Shown: in pieces, positions 1-11,866 of the stretch
Layout of the letters: each line of letters starts with the position of its first letter
Position numbering within the stretch: the first letter of the stretch is position 1
Assembly (NCBI GenBank): GCA_003439945.1
Contig: QVRM01005391.1
Coordinates: 48,507 to 112,506 of the forward strand
Direction: 5' to 3'
DNA length: 64,000 nucleotides
Source of the DNA: Dermanyssus gallinae
Lineage: Eukaryota > Arthropoda > Arachnida > Mesostigmata > Dermanyssidae
Translations under genes and position numbers: made by a program
Notes under the pieces: generated by a model
Database searches by the model: none
Told to the model about the DNA's origin: nothing
The model's input: only the letters and a program-made list of their open reading frames with translations

Positions 1-393
1 TCTCCCAGGTCTTTAGGATCCTCTTCATCTTCCGATTAGTGGTGTGACTGCTCTTCTGAGTGACGAGTCTAGTCGTCGGACATACTCGTGCCCAGCCAGT
101 AGAGCCCTACCGCTCTCAGTAGAAACATTCCGGGTTAGAGAGACACACAAGAGATCTTCTGCCGTTGTCGGTTCTATGCTATGTTTCGCACACTGTTGCA
201 AGCGCTGTTTTGCGGTGAGTGACGTTTTGTACTGTACTCGCGTGTTCAACAGGCATATATCCGCAGTCCCCTCTATCAGTATGTTCCTACACCGGTACTA
301 CGTTTTTGAAATCTTTTGTCCTTTGGCCATGTCAGTGTGGCTGGTATTGCCATGTCTCCCTCAGCGTCACTACGACAGGTGGTCCTCTGAGTC

Positions 394-424
<31 letters not shown>

Positions 425-2042
425 AGGAAGTCCACTTAATTTTGCACCCACGAAATCTTAATCCTTAGCTGCTCGTTTAGATAAAGCAATGCCAGCAAAT
501 GATCTTCCCCTCTCTGTGCCGATTCTCCAGAAGTTGCCGGATGCTCCGTTAATGACAAGTGACCAAGCCAAACTCCCGCACCGGACTAACACAAGTGCTC
601 CGCATACCACGCACGTACGCAGAAGCAGGAGCACAAGCCCGAAGCTAGTCTACTAGCCGCGGACACCTGCACCTGCTGCGCGTGGACGACGCAACACAGT
701 CATTAATTGAAAACAAATTTCTAGAGGCCTATAGGACGGAATCGAGAAAGGATATGAGGAAAACAAAAACTCAGCAAACAGCTAATCGTGCCTATGTCAG
801 AGGAGAAGAGGTGATACTGGCGATACAATAATTAAGTGAACTCACATTGGTCACTCATGGTTTTTGGTGCACTTTTTTCTCTCTCTCTCTCGTTTGCCCT
901 TTGTCTCGTTTTCCCTTTGTTTCGCTCTTGATCTGTCGCGTCCACGATCCAATTGACGACGAACTTCCTGAACGGGGACCGTATCAGCACAACGAACTAC
1001 GGCGCTCCAGCACGTCGAGGCTGCTCTGCCTCGACACAAATGAACGAGACACGGATGACGACAAATTCCGATCAATTAATTCATCAATTAATCAATCAAT
1101 CCGGCCAGCCAGCCAGCCACACACAGATAGAGAGACAGACAGGGTACACCACCAAGTGCTACGAATCGTCATACAGCCACACAAGTGTACACAATGTCGT
1201 CGATAACGATGACGGATGACGCCAACGAAGAGAGTCGAAGACGGTCGTGCTGGTTGCTTGACGACGAAGGGAGAGATTGACAGCGCGTCAGCGACCGCTC
1301 GCTGCACATGCAGAAATGTGCCGCTGTGTCATCTGCCAATCTGCCACGCAAACGCCGACGCCACGCCACGCACTGATTTCCTTCCTCCCTCCCTTCAGCT
1401 TAGGGCCCTTCGCGGTCATCGGGCAGATGCGGCTGTTCTTAGTACAGCGGCTATGGCACCACAAGCTACCAAAGCCGCCGCTGCTGCTGTCGCTGCGACT
1501 GCCGCCGGCGCCGACGCCCCTGCCGGTGTCGCTGCTGCTGCTGGTTGTTCCGCTGATGCTGCCGGTGTCATCGGCGCCAGCCAGCACAAACAGCGGCGGC
1601 GGCCGCGGCATTTCCTCCTCAGCCTCCTCAAGCCATTTCCCCATCTCTGCGGCGAGTGCCTATCTGTCTGTGTATCTGACTGTCTTCGTCTTCATGGCGG
1701 CGCCGTTCTTCCTCGTTCGCGACTGAAGGAGGCTGGACGCACGGCAATGTCAAAACGCCGGCAGCCCGATGAATGCGGACGAATGTGGCGATTGAGCGAT
1801 ACCATCAACCAGTACCGACAAATAGGTAAGTAGTAGGATAGCTAGTACGCTGAAGCGTGCGTAGGACAGGCGGGGGCGGTGGGGGGGAGGAAGAGTTTGT
1901 CTCGTGGGGAAAGACCACGGGAGGAAAGAAAGGATTAAGGAGTTTAAGTCGTCGTCGCCATCGATATCCTCCTTCTCCCCGCTCTGTTCGTCGTCGTCGC
2001 TGTAGTTGTTGTCGTAGTGGTCATCGAGCCTTAAGAGCTTTT

Positions 2043-2085
<43 letters not shown>

Positions 2086-2335
2086 ATGAACAGATCTATA
2101 GATAGACAGATAGATGCATAGATAAATAGATATACGATCGCATCGATATGGCCCAAACGTAGACGGAAAAGCTATGAGCCGTGGGAAGGGAGGACAACGA
2201 CGCAAGCAAACAGAAAGATGAAAGAAGGTACGGTGAGGAAGCGTATTAATCAATATGAAGCACACAACATTAGGTTGCAGACGGTAAGTCGTTGTTACGT
2301 TGGTTGTTACGTACACGTAATGCTAACTTACTACA

Positions 2336-2367
2336 CGCTCTGCCGCTCGGGGCTGAGCGGCAGAGCG
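2336..2367. repeat. GC-rich perfect hairpin
   Basis: Arms CGCTCTGCCGCTC and GAGCGGCAGAGCG (13 bp, perfect) flank a six-base loop, GGGGCT. Confidence 0.8.
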
Positions 2368-2704
2368 CTGTTAGAACAAAGTGTCGGCAGACGAATCGGC
2401 GACGATCGATCGACTAAAGCTAACACGCTGACATTGCTAACATTGACTGGTTAGCCGTTTTTAGAGGCGACGTTAGCGTTTGCGAGAGAGAGAGATTTCT
2501 AGTTCGTTCATGAAATGAGTAATCGTCATCATTCGTCAGGGTCGTCGCCAGTCCGGCTTGCCGGTCAGCGGCGGCAGGCAATGCGTGGAACGTGATGCGT
2601 TGTTAATCACTCAGTTGGCCAGTCGGTCATCGGGCAATGAGATCAGCAAGGCCAACAGTGGTCAACGCTAACGATGCCTAACGATGCAATTGGCAGGCGA
2701 ACAT

Positions 2705-2760
2705 TAGCCTACCATTCCGTACATATGACTTATATATCATACGTACGGAATGGTAGGCTA
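2705..2760. repeat. perfect 18-bp inverted repeat with 20-bp loop
   Basis: TAGCCTACCATTCCGTAC at 2705-2722 is exactly complementary to GTACGGAATGGTAGGCTA at 2743-2760. It is immediately followed by a (TA)n tract. It could be the terminus of a small inverted-repeat element or a fold-back made during microsatellite replication. Confidence 0.85.
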
Positions 2761-2762
2761 TA

Positions 2763-2765
<3 letters not shown>

Positions 2766-2795
<30 letters not shown>
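2766..2795. repeat. (TA)n microsatellite
   Basis: About 15 TA units directly after the 2705-2760 hairpin. Confidence 0.9.
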
Positions 2796-2798
<3 letters not shown>

Positions 2799-3176
2799 TC
2801 TATTACACGTGACTAATATAAAGCGGAACAAAGACTTCTTGTGCTCATTAATCAATTAGCGAATGAATTAATAAATACGTTTATTCATTCAACTCTCATC
2901 TAATCACTGTAACAACAACAATTCACAATGATCGTCACCACAGTAAGTGGTTCTCGCCCGAATGATGTCACATGAAGACATGGCTGGTTGTCGTGAGAAT
3001 GAGAATGGCATCATGATACTAGCGACCCTGATAACATTAATCACAACCACGCTCGACCAGTATATGTACCATTTATATTAACAACAGCAACAGTTGTAGC
3101 AGTAACTCTAGCTGGAAATTTGGATTGATTAGTCAACGAAAACAAAGCTTGCACGAACGAGAGGAAGTAATCAACT

Positions 3177-3178
<2 letters not shown>

Positions 3179-3227
<49 letters not shown>
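3179..3227. repeat. (TA)n microsatellite
   Basis: Uninterrupted TA dinucleotides for nearly 50 bp. Predicted Tyr-Ile repeat peptides across such tracts are artefacts. Confidence 0.95.
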
Positions 3228-3232
<5 letters not shown>

Positions 3233-3718
3233 CGGACCTTCCAACACTGCTATTAAAAGATAAATACTACATAGTGCGATTCAGGCAGTTTCTAAATGGT
3301 GTGTGAGTAACAAAATGCTCATATCAGTGTCGAAATGTGCAGTATTGTGTTTAAAGGGAGCCTTTAACTGCATGGGAACGCTATCCCCACTTTAAATAGC
3401 ATTAGGGACCTCAGTATTGCGGTGACACTCATGTGACACAAGTTATCCCACAAACTAGTTATATGTATGGCATAATGTGTCGCAAATTTCTTTGTGTCTC
3501 ATTACGATGTAACATTGCCCAAAATTCTATTGTGATAAGCCCTATTTGGGAGCTGCGGTCCAGATCGAATTATAAACTTATCAAATATATTAACCTATAT
3601 TAGCATTAGTTTAAACAATCGTAGAAGCAGTAACACCATGTACGATGAATGTAAGCAACGGTTTGTAAAATGTAAATATTGTTAATATATCCCCTTTTGA
3701 CAAAATAACGGTGCAATT

Positions 3719-3719
<1 letters not shown>

Positions 3720-3762
<43 letters not shown>
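3720..3762. repeat. (TA)n microsatellite
   Basis: About 21 TA units. Confidence 0.95.
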
Positions 3763-3764
<2 letters not shown>

Positions 3765-4012
3765 TTGAGCAATACAATCACTTCTAAGACCGACACCACC
3801 ACGTGCCGGACGGACCTGGGTGACACCCGGCTCGTCATTGTCATTGGCGGACCATCGACGCAAAATAATACAAAATGGCACGCTTTGTTTGTGACACCTA
3901 CCCAGAAGTATCATCGAGAAGCAGCTGTAGCAAAGTAGTGCGTGAACTAACAAACTACCGCACACAAACAGAATTAGCAGTACTGTTACTCGGAGTTTCT
4001 CTAGTTCAACTA

Positions 4013-4013
<1 letters not shown>

Positions 4014-4063
<50 letters not shown>
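4014..4063. repeat. (TA)n microsatellite
   Basis: About 25 TA units. Confidence 0.95.
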
Positions 4064-4066
<3 letters not shown>

Positions 4067-4903
4067 GTAGTATTATCGAATAACTACAAGAACAAAAACT
4101 ACAACGACAATATAACAAATTCAATTACACTACACTATGACTAGTCTCGACAGAGAGTACCCATACAACAACAAAACAACAACAACAACAACAAAAACAG
4201 AGAAGCCTCGCACGGACGCACCATTCAGCCCGTAGATAGATCGGCCAGGGATTGGGGTCCAAACGGGGTCTCCGCCGAGTAGTTCTTCTTCAGCAGCACG
4301 AACTCCGCCGTATGTGTTGTTGCTGTTTCATCACTTCATAACACATCTAGCATGGCCACTTCGTCGCCACCTCCGCCGCGACCCCGACACTACTCCAATA
4401 GCGCGAACGGGAAGCAGGGGTGCGGGGGTGGTGTGGGGTGGTGGGGGACAGGGAGCGCGAACCGCTCGCCGTTGTCACACCGTGAGTCGACCAACCAATC
4501 ACTCTGTTTTACAGCTGCTGATGTATTCTAGCGTGGTTTTTCTACTGCTATACTTCTACAGCCACGACTTTACCAACAGCAACAACAACAGAAACAACGA
4601 AAACAGCACCACTAACAACAACAACAACAACAACAGCAACAATTACAACTACTACAGCTGTTGCTGTGGCACTATTAACTATTATTAGCACTCCCACTTG
4701 ACTAAAACTTTTTGTCTGCTTGTTTGTTCGGCTGCCTTCTCTTAGGCAAAAAACGATAGATGCCGCGTGGATGACGCGATGCGATATATATATATATATA
4801 TATATATATAGTGGTGGTGGTGATTTAAACTGTCTGTGAAACAATCAACTGCGTGAACAACAATGAGGAGAGTACAGTGTGAAACAGATGAATGACGGAA
4901 TTA

Positions 4904-4934
<31 letters not shown>

Positions 4935-4979
4935 AATGACAGCAACAAGGACAATGTTTACAGGAACAAAATAATATCA

Positions 4980-5155
4980 GCGGTAACAGCAACAACACCA
5001 ACAACCACAACACCAACATCCACAGCAACAACACCAACAACCACAACAACAACAACACCAACAGCCACAACAACAACACCAACAACCACAACAACAACAA
5101 CACCAACAGCCACAACAACAGCAACAGCCACAACCACCACAATAACGATAACAAC
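4980..5155. repeat. (CAA/CCA)n imperfect trinucleotide block
   Basis: A run of ACAACA, CCAACA and CCACAA triplets with a loose 18-30 bp higher-order period on the plus strand. The complementary strand reads as Val or Leu repeats. Confidence 0.9.
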
Positions 5156-5585
5156 CACAACCAATATCAACGACCGGCACCCGCGCACCTTACACCCAAC
5201 TGTAGCAGCACAGCTGTGTTGTGTTCACCTCTCATAGAGAAGACTCCACACCACACTACCACCACCACTAGACAGGCAGGCAGGCCCCCGAAAGAAATGC
5301 TATCGTCTGTCTGTACAACGAATGTTTAGTCGCGCGCGGTCATACATCACAGCCAACTCAAATGGTCGTCGCAGGGCTAATGCTAATGAAGCAACGAATC
5401 GGAGGCTGCTCTTTTCTCTGCTCTTCTCTTTTGCTGGTACCTGCCGTTATCGTCGGCTTTCACACGGCAAAAATCACGTCCAAAAACCGAGCCATCGACT
5501 GACCACCGGTCACTGAGCCAGCTTTTACGTACTTCCTTTTAGTAGCCGACTTGTCTCTACTGAGTATCGTCGGCGATGTAAACAG

Positions 5586-5588
<3 letters not shown>

Positions 5589-5641
<53 letters not shown>
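5589..5641. repeat. (TA)n microsatellite
   Basis: About 26 TA units. Confidence 0.95.
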
Positions 5642-5644
<3 letters not shown>

Positions 5645-6310
5645 TTGTTTAGGTTGTATGTTTTTCATCATTTTTTTATTACCTATTGTAGTAGTGATAG
5701 TGTAGCAACCGTGCGGTTATTCATTAATGTCTGGCATTCAGTGTACATGAGTTGCTTTTCGCGCTCTTACTACCAGTGTACCAAGTAGTGGTAATTCATA
5801 TATGCGTACATACAATACTTAATATAACACATATACTGTACTAACTGTGTATACATCAATATATGGTTTGCCGATACGCATGCATGCATATAATACAATT
5901 TTTTTTTGTTATTAAATCTGTATATAACAACCATTTCCATGGGAACTATTACTACTATTATTAGTGGCACTGGTAAACATGACTGATAGCAGAAAACCGG
6001 GGCTATGATGCCCCTAGCTAAGGCTTTGAGATGGGGCAACCGTGACAGCAAGGCCAGCAAGACGCGGCCTAACAATTCATCCAATCACAAATGGCGACCC
6101 TCTAGTCTCGCGCCGGGCTCTACTGTTTGCATTGTTTTGAAATAGCGCTGCTACCGGTACAGCGGACTTGATCGCACTTGACAGAACAAATCACGTCTAG
6201 TTGTCGATCTCTCCCTCTTTCGCGTACGAATCTCCGAGTGTGGTTATTAGTGCTGCGGTGTCAGTGAAACACGTACATCCATCTCTAGTGCGTCAACGGG
6301 GGGACGTGAA

Positions 6311-6406
6311 ATGGCACCGAAAAAAGGCGCCGGCGCTAAGGGCGCTGGCGACAAAAAGGACGACCAGAAAAAAGACAAAAGTAGTTCCGGTGGGACAGCT
6401 GTCAAG
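6311..6406 (+). CDS. PIN4: PIN4 (parvulin-14) exon 1 of 3
   Basis: This exon encodes the first 32 residues of a parvulin-type peptidyl-prolyl cis/trans isomerase. The tail is basic and Lys/Gly/Ala-rich (starts MAPKKGAGAKGAG, ends GGTAVK), matching the disordered nucleic-acid-binding tail of PIN4. The start is the first ATG after an in-frame-free leader (GTGAAATGG). The exon ends in phase 0 at AAG|GTAAGT. It splices over a 4.86 kb intron to the exon starting VRHILCEK; the human protein joins its own tail to VRHILCEK at the same point. PIN4 acts in the nucleus and nucleolus, where the family is linked to pre-ribosomal particles. Intron 1 contains the whole TBL3 gene on the same strand. Confidence 0.93.
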
Positions 6407-7204
6407 GTAAGTGTCCATTGTGATGTGCTGACTGGAAAATAACGAGTTGAATCGGCAGTGTCTCTCTCTTTGGTATTAGCACGATACAATTATTTTTCTC
6501 TCAGGCTCTTTCTGTGCCTGAACGAATCGTTGGTGTACTCTTTTGGACCAACCAGCCATTGGTAATTGGCAACGAGCTTGTCTTTGCTATGATAGCGGTG
6601 TTCGAACAAACAAAGATACAGTACGCTGCACTGCGATCTACGCAGTACTGTACTCGACTACGCTAACTAACTACTCCTATCATCATTAACTTCTTCAACG
6701 ATTATCCGGCCTGTAAATCGAATTCGAACGATCAGCAGCCGCAGCAGCATGACAAACAGCCGTCATCATCATCATCATCATCATTGGCGTGCTAAAGGCC
6801 AACTCACCCGAAATGCGTTCATCTTTTGTTTTGATTCTGGAGTAGCTCTTGCACTATTCGAGCAGCTCTCGACAAGCACGTGTGATGTGCTCTGTTCTTC
6901 TTTGTTTTCGAGGCCGGCAACTCTCGGCGAGCGCGTATCGGAGGAACGCTGGTCGCCGTGCGGCCTCGTTCGATATCGTGCATGAGGTGCGTTGAGGTGT
7001 GTTGAGCGGTTTTGTTGCGGCTGTGACTGGTTGTACATGTGTATGGATTTGTGACACTGCGTGACTCGCTCGCGCGTTGACGATGTACCGCCGCAATCAC
7101 ACACAGTATTAGTATATGTCACTCGACGTTCGCAAGTTGTGTTCGCGAGACTCACTTACGACGATACCACACTTGCGACGACGACGACGACGACAGCGCA
7201 GCGA

Positions 7205-9628
7205 ATGTCTGCGAAGGCGAACAGCCTCCACAAGGAGGTGTTGCGGGTCGAGCGCAAGCTGGCCGCATTCTATCACGGCGGAGACGTCCTGTGGAGCCGC
7301 GATGGCGACAAGCTGTTCTGTCAGGCCGGGTCGGCCGTCAACCAGCTGAACGTCGACGATGGCCAGGTCGAGCAGACGTTCGAGTTGGGCGAACAGGAAG
7401 ACGTGACGGCGATGGCGCTGGCGCCCGACGACGAGACGCTCGTCGTCGCCTCGCGAAACGACCTGCTGCGACAGTTCCGCTGGCGCGAGTCGGGCACCGA
7501 GGTGCGGCGAAACTGGCGCGCCATGCTCAAGACGCCCGTCGTGCGGCTCGAGTTCGACGTCAACAGCCGCCTGTTGGCGTCGGGCAGCTCGAACGGCGCC
7601 CTCAAGGTCTGGGACGTCGTGGCCAAGTACTGCACGCACAACCTCAAAGGCGCGTCGGGCCTGTTCACCGTGCTCCGCTTTCATCCCGCCAAGCACCTGC
7701 TGTACGGCGCGACCAGCCACGACGGAACGCTGTTCTGCTGGTACGCTCCAGGAGTCGGCGCTGCTGCAGCAGCTCGAAGCGCACACGTCGGTCATCACCG
7801 ACCTGCAGTTCGTCGACAGCCGGAAAGCGTTGACGGCGTCACGCGACCGCGTCGTCGTGCTGTGGGACCTCGACGACGCGCAGAAACTTCGCAGCATCCC
7901 CGTGTTCGAGTGCGTCGAAAGCCTGCTGGTGCTCGGCGGCGCCGGCGACGCGGGCTTCGGCGAGGGCCACTTCGCCACGGTGGGCAACCACGGCCGGCTG
8001 AAGGTGTGGCACGCGGCCAGCGGAAAGTGCGTCAAGGAGCAGGCCGAGGCGCAGGCGGCCGTGCTCGCCTCGGAAACGGGCAGCGTCATCGTGAAGGGCA
8101 TGTTTAATCGTGCCAGAGGCCTGCTGATGGTCGTCACGTACGAGCAGAACATTGTTCTCTACGACTCGGAGAGCCTCGAGGCCAGCAAGAGGCTGATCGG
8201 CAACAACGACCAGATCTTTGATCTGGCGCTCGTTGGTGGTAGTGGCGGCGGCGGCGGCAGCGGCGACAACAACAACAACAACAACTCATCGCTGTTGGCC
8301 GTATGCACAAACTCACCGTTCATCAAGGCCGTCCACCTGGACAGCGGGCACACGTCCCTGCTCAGAGGGCACACGGACATCGTGCTGTGTCTGGCCGTGG
8401 CTCGCGCCTACCCCAACCTGCTCGTGTCGGGCAGCAAAGACCGCGATGTGCGCGTCTGGAGCGTTCAGCGCGACGGCGACGCGACGAGCGTCGCCAAGGG
8501 CGCCGGCCACACGCACTCGGTCGGCGCCGTCGCCGTGTCGAAGCTCAAAGCCGACCCGAAGGGCAACCTCCAGGTGGTGTCGGGCGGCGAGGACATGACG
8601 CTGAAGCTGTGGCTGTACAACCTCGACACCGGCAAGATGTCGTGCCAGCACACGATCCGGGCGCACGACAAGGACGTGATGTCGATCGACATCAGCTGGA
8701 ACAACGCGCTCGTCGCGACCGGCTCGCAGGACAAGTCGGTCAAGCTGTGGAACGCCGGCGACATGACGGCGGTCGGCGTGCTGCGCGGCCATCGGCGCGG
8801 CGTCTGGTGTGTCCGATTCTCGCCCGACGAGCCCGTCGTCGCGTCGTCGTCCACCGACACCACCGTCAAGCTGTGGTCGATCGACGCGCTGACCTGCTTG
8901 CGGACGTTCGAAGGTCACGAGTGTTCCGTGCTGCGCGTCATGTTCGTGTCGGCGAGCCAGCAGCTGTTGACGGCCGGAGCCGACGGCAACCTCAAGCTGT
9001 GGAACGTCCGCACGAACGACTGCGGCGCGACGTTCGACGGCCACGAAGGCCGGATCTGGGCGCTGACGGCTTCGGACGACGAGACTGACGTTCGTGTCGG
9101 GGCGCGGCCGACTCCACGATCAACATCTGGAAGGACGTCACCGAGCAGGAGAGGGAGGCGGCGCTCGAGAAGCGCGAGAAGCTGCTGCTCGAAGAGCAGG
9201 CGCTGCTCAACTTCATACAGCAGCGGCGGTGGTCGAAGGCGCTCAAGCTGGCGCTCAACCTCGAGCACCCCCAGCGTACGCTCAACATCGTCAAGGCTAT
9301 CCTGTACGACGGCGACGACGGCGTCGCCAAGCTGCGCAAGGCGCTCGCGAGTCTCGAGGACTTCCAGCGAAACACGCTGGTCACGTTCTGCGTGGCGTGG
9401 AACACGAACGCCAAGCACTGCTTTGCTGCGCAGTCCGTATGCCGTGAGGTCCTGAGCGACGACAAGGCTCCGGTGCTTCTGGAGAAGCTGACCGGACTGC
9501 GAGAGAACTGCGAAGGCCTCCTGCCGTACACTGAGCGGCATCTGGAGCGTCTCACACGACTCGAACAGCAGTCTATGATTCTCGAATATATGACGAAGAA
9601 CCTGCATCTCGCAGGCACTGGTCGCTGA
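7205..9628 (+). CDS. TBL3: TBL3/UTP13-like WD40 protein of the SSU processome, single exon, three frame interruptions
   Basis: Homologue of TBL3 (yeast Utp13), a UtpB subunit of the nucleolar U3 snoRNP/SSU processome used in 18S rRNA maturation. The start is ATG 7205 (MSAKANSLHKEV) and the stop is TGA 9626-9628. The span gives about 806 codons, against about 808 residues in human TBL3. WD40 blades run through the length; readable repeat ends include GALKVWDV, DVRVWSV, MTLKLWLYN, SVKLWNAG and NLKLWNV. The C-terminal ~140 residues match the Utp13 C-terminal domain (FIQQRRWSKALKLAL, HPQRTLNIVKAIL). A Gly/Asn low-complexity insert lies near 8238-8290. Continuity needs three one-base shifts, near 7742-7749, 9087 and 9100-9106, all the same direction and summing to zero. 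Homology is perfect in each segment, so base-calling errors in GC-rich DNA or a very young pseudogene are both possible. No intron is visible, although vertebrate TBL3 has many. It lies within PIN4 intron 1. Confidence 0.92.
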
Positions 9629-11269
9629 TGTATAGGCAGGCCACTGGTTAATGTGTACATGTATATAAATGTGCTACGTACACACGTGCAGTGTGTCCGT
9701 GCTGAGAAAAGCTTCTGTCGTCTGTTTTGCATATATGTTCACAGTATCACAGTGTGTTGTGTGTGTGCACGCAATGCTTCTTATAGTATCGTAGTCGAAA
9801 TAATAGTGATTTGCTAACCGTACGCTTTGACGATATTTCGTATACTCTCATATGACTGATTTACGTACATCGTACGTTACCCCAGCGTCAAAAGTTTTTA
9901 CAACCAAATGCGCTAGTCAGAATCTCGAAAATGGGTATAGGCAACTGCGACCGATGTCGATTTCGGTTATCGACAAGGATGACGTATAGTTATTACTTAC
10001 TCCTGTTGCAGCTGCTATCATTTGCGCCGAAGTTTGAAACGTACGTGCATTCATTTTAACTACTTTCAGCATGAGAGAAGCACGAAAAAGAAGTCCGGGC
10101 ATTCTCGTGCAGGTACTAGAATTAAAACAATTTTTAGGAGGTTTGTTTTTTAATTCTAGACCTATCCTTCGTCCCCTGCGGGCTTGGCACTTAACTGAGG
10201 TATATCTTCAATGCACCGACGGCCGGGCATTGTTAAGATATCTAGGGTTTCCCCAACAGTCCTGTGGCAGACATGGCCGCTAATGGCTAAAGCCAATAGA
10301 GTAGTAGACGGCCGAGAAGAATATAAATCGACCACCAAGGGGACACAGTTAAAACTGGGTCGGACTTCGTCCCACCCTTTCGAGCGAAAAAGCGCAACTT
10401 GTTTTTATCATGCAATTGGTTTAGCGCTAAATGACTAGCAATCATTCCATCTAGCCCGATTGCCACAGTGGTTGCGTTGGCCGCAACTTAGTTCGTGACA
10501 TCTATTCAAATGGCGCTCGTGTGTTTACTTGATCAGGACGAATCTCACTTATTCTCTAGAAAATATAAACATGACGTTCCTGACATATATTTTGGCAACT
10601 TCAATTGCCCTTTCAGTGTCTTCAACTCTTGCAATACACTTTTGAAAGTGTATTGCAAGAGTTGAAGCAAACTCCCACAAAGTTTTTGTGAGTCAGTGTC
10701 AATATGTGGGGCATGCCATCATCTTAGGGAAACTAGGGTTTCTTGCTTTGTGAGGTCGGTCAGAAAATTAGTTCCGTCGGCCATTGTAGATCATATGCCC
10801 ATTCACAGGCCTTGATTATAGGACGCTTAGCAATGTACATATGCAATGTACTGCGTTTCTACTGCCGACGGGTTATGCAAACTACCCGATGAGACTTCTG
10901 TTTGTTGAAGTGTTGGTTGACACGGACATGCAATTCATATTTTTAAGGTTTACGGCCTAGATAGGATTATAGAAATAATATTGTCAGTTATTTTTTGTCA
11001 GGGCGCTGTGGCTGAAATATTCCTGCGACTCTGATCTTGAGAGTGGTAGATTGCTCCCGACACGATGCATAGTGGTTAGATGCAAATGGCCAACTTTCTT
11101 CTTGCTTTTAAAACTCAGTAACCCTAAGTAAATGTTTTTTTATGCAACCGTAACACCTGCAACAACGATAACTCATGCGTATGATAACCATAATTTGGAT
11201 CACTGCTTCAACTATTCAAGGGCAAGTGCAGCGGATTTAACTGCGGTATTGTTGTTATCTCTGGTGCAG
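9629..11269 (+). other. remainder of PIN4 intron 1
   Basis: No coding signal. It holds a near-perfect palindrome at 10620-10667 and otherwise unique AT-rich DNA. Confidence 0.7.
10620..10667. repeat. 23-bp perfect palindrome, 2-bp spacer
   Basis: The left arm 10620-10642 (starting CTTCAACTCTTGC, ending ACTTT) is the exact reverse complement of 10645-10667, separated by TG only. It can extrude as a cruciform, or fold in PIN4 pre-mRNA as a 23-bp stem with a minimal loop. Confidence 0.9.
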
Positions 11270-11377
11270 GTTCGGCATATCCTCTGCGAAAAGCAATCAA
11301 AGGTGCTGGAAGCAATGGAAAAGTTGAAGGCTGGGGAAGCATTCGATAAGGTGGCAGCGGCTTATTCCGAGGACAAG
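11270..11377 (+). CDS. PIN4: PIN4 exon 2 of 3 (parvulin domain, N-terminal part)
   Basis: 36 codons, phase 0 to phase 0, bounded by a good acceptor (CTCTGGTGCAG|G) and donor (AAG|GTGCGT). It encodes VRHILCEK through YSEDK: the first beta strand and helices of the rotamase fold, including the conserved His of VRHIL and the helix with AMEKLKAG. It is almost superimposable on human PIN4. Upstream bases 11132-11269 stay open by chance and are intron. Confidence 0.95.
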
Positions 11378-11695
11378 GTGCGTACCATTAGGACAATATA
11401 TAAGTTACCCTTTACCCAGCTTTAAATGTATATGTTTTTTATTTTGAAAAGTGAATGGTCGATTGTCTCTTTGTCAAATTCATGATTCGTTTGGAGCGGT
11501 TCTTCCAAAAATGTACAAAGCACATTTGACGAAGACAGAGGGATATAGACCAGAGAAAAGAAAGATAAAAAATAGCACATGCTATCTTTGTTCATTGTGC
11601 AGTAAATTATACGGCACAGACATTACAGTTTAATAAAGCTTCGCACACTCGTACACGCTGTGCTACATCATTTTGTTCTATGTCATCTATTGCAG

Positions 11696-11866
11696 GCACG
11701 TCACGGTGGAGATCTTGGTTGGATGACCCGGGGTTCAATGGTTGGTCCTTTTCAGGATGCCGCCTTTGCCTTGAGCAATTCCACATGCGCAAAGCCTGTC
11801 TACACGGATCCTCCAGTTAAGACAAAGTTCGGATATCACATCATCATGGTCGAGGGCAAAAAATAA
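11696..11866 (+). CDS. PIN4: PIN4 exon 3 of 3 (parvulin domain, C-terminal part)
   Basis: Starts after TATTGCAG, phase 0, and ends with TAA at 11864-11866. It carries the family hallmarks [17 protein letters not shown], the Phe before [18 protein letters not shown], and the catalytic/structural His of the C-terminal GYHII segment. With exons 1 and 2 the protein is 124 residues against 131 in human, with no frame breaks, so the gene looks functional. A polyadenylation hexamer (AATAAA) overlaps the stop codon, so the 3' UTR could be very short or use a later signal. Confidence 0.95.
   Translation, partial: ARHGGDLGWMTRGSMVGPFQDAAFALSNSTCAKPVYTDPPVKTKFGYHIIMVEGKK

Larger units (their letters stand above)
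1..6200. other. gene-poor, microsatellite-rich stretch
   Basis: I see no defensible gene here. The stretch holds several (TA)n tracts, two hairpins (2336-2367 and 2705-2760), and a CAA/CCA-rich block near 4980-5155. A GC-rich block at about 1277-1726 is open in several frames on both strands because of (GCT/GCC)n-like composition. A plus-strand frame there reads as hydrophobic and the minus strand as Ser/Gly-rich, so it could hide an exon, but neither frame has a convincing partner. Confidence 0.5.

Noticed and set aside
393..416. Tyr-Ile repeat ORFs across this and all other (TA)n tracts
   Set aside because: They are translations of dinucleotide repeats with no splice or start context.
7109..9732. 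Long minus-strand ORFs opposite TBL3
   Set aside because: GC-rich codon use leaves the antisense open; the plus frames match TBL3 along their whole length.
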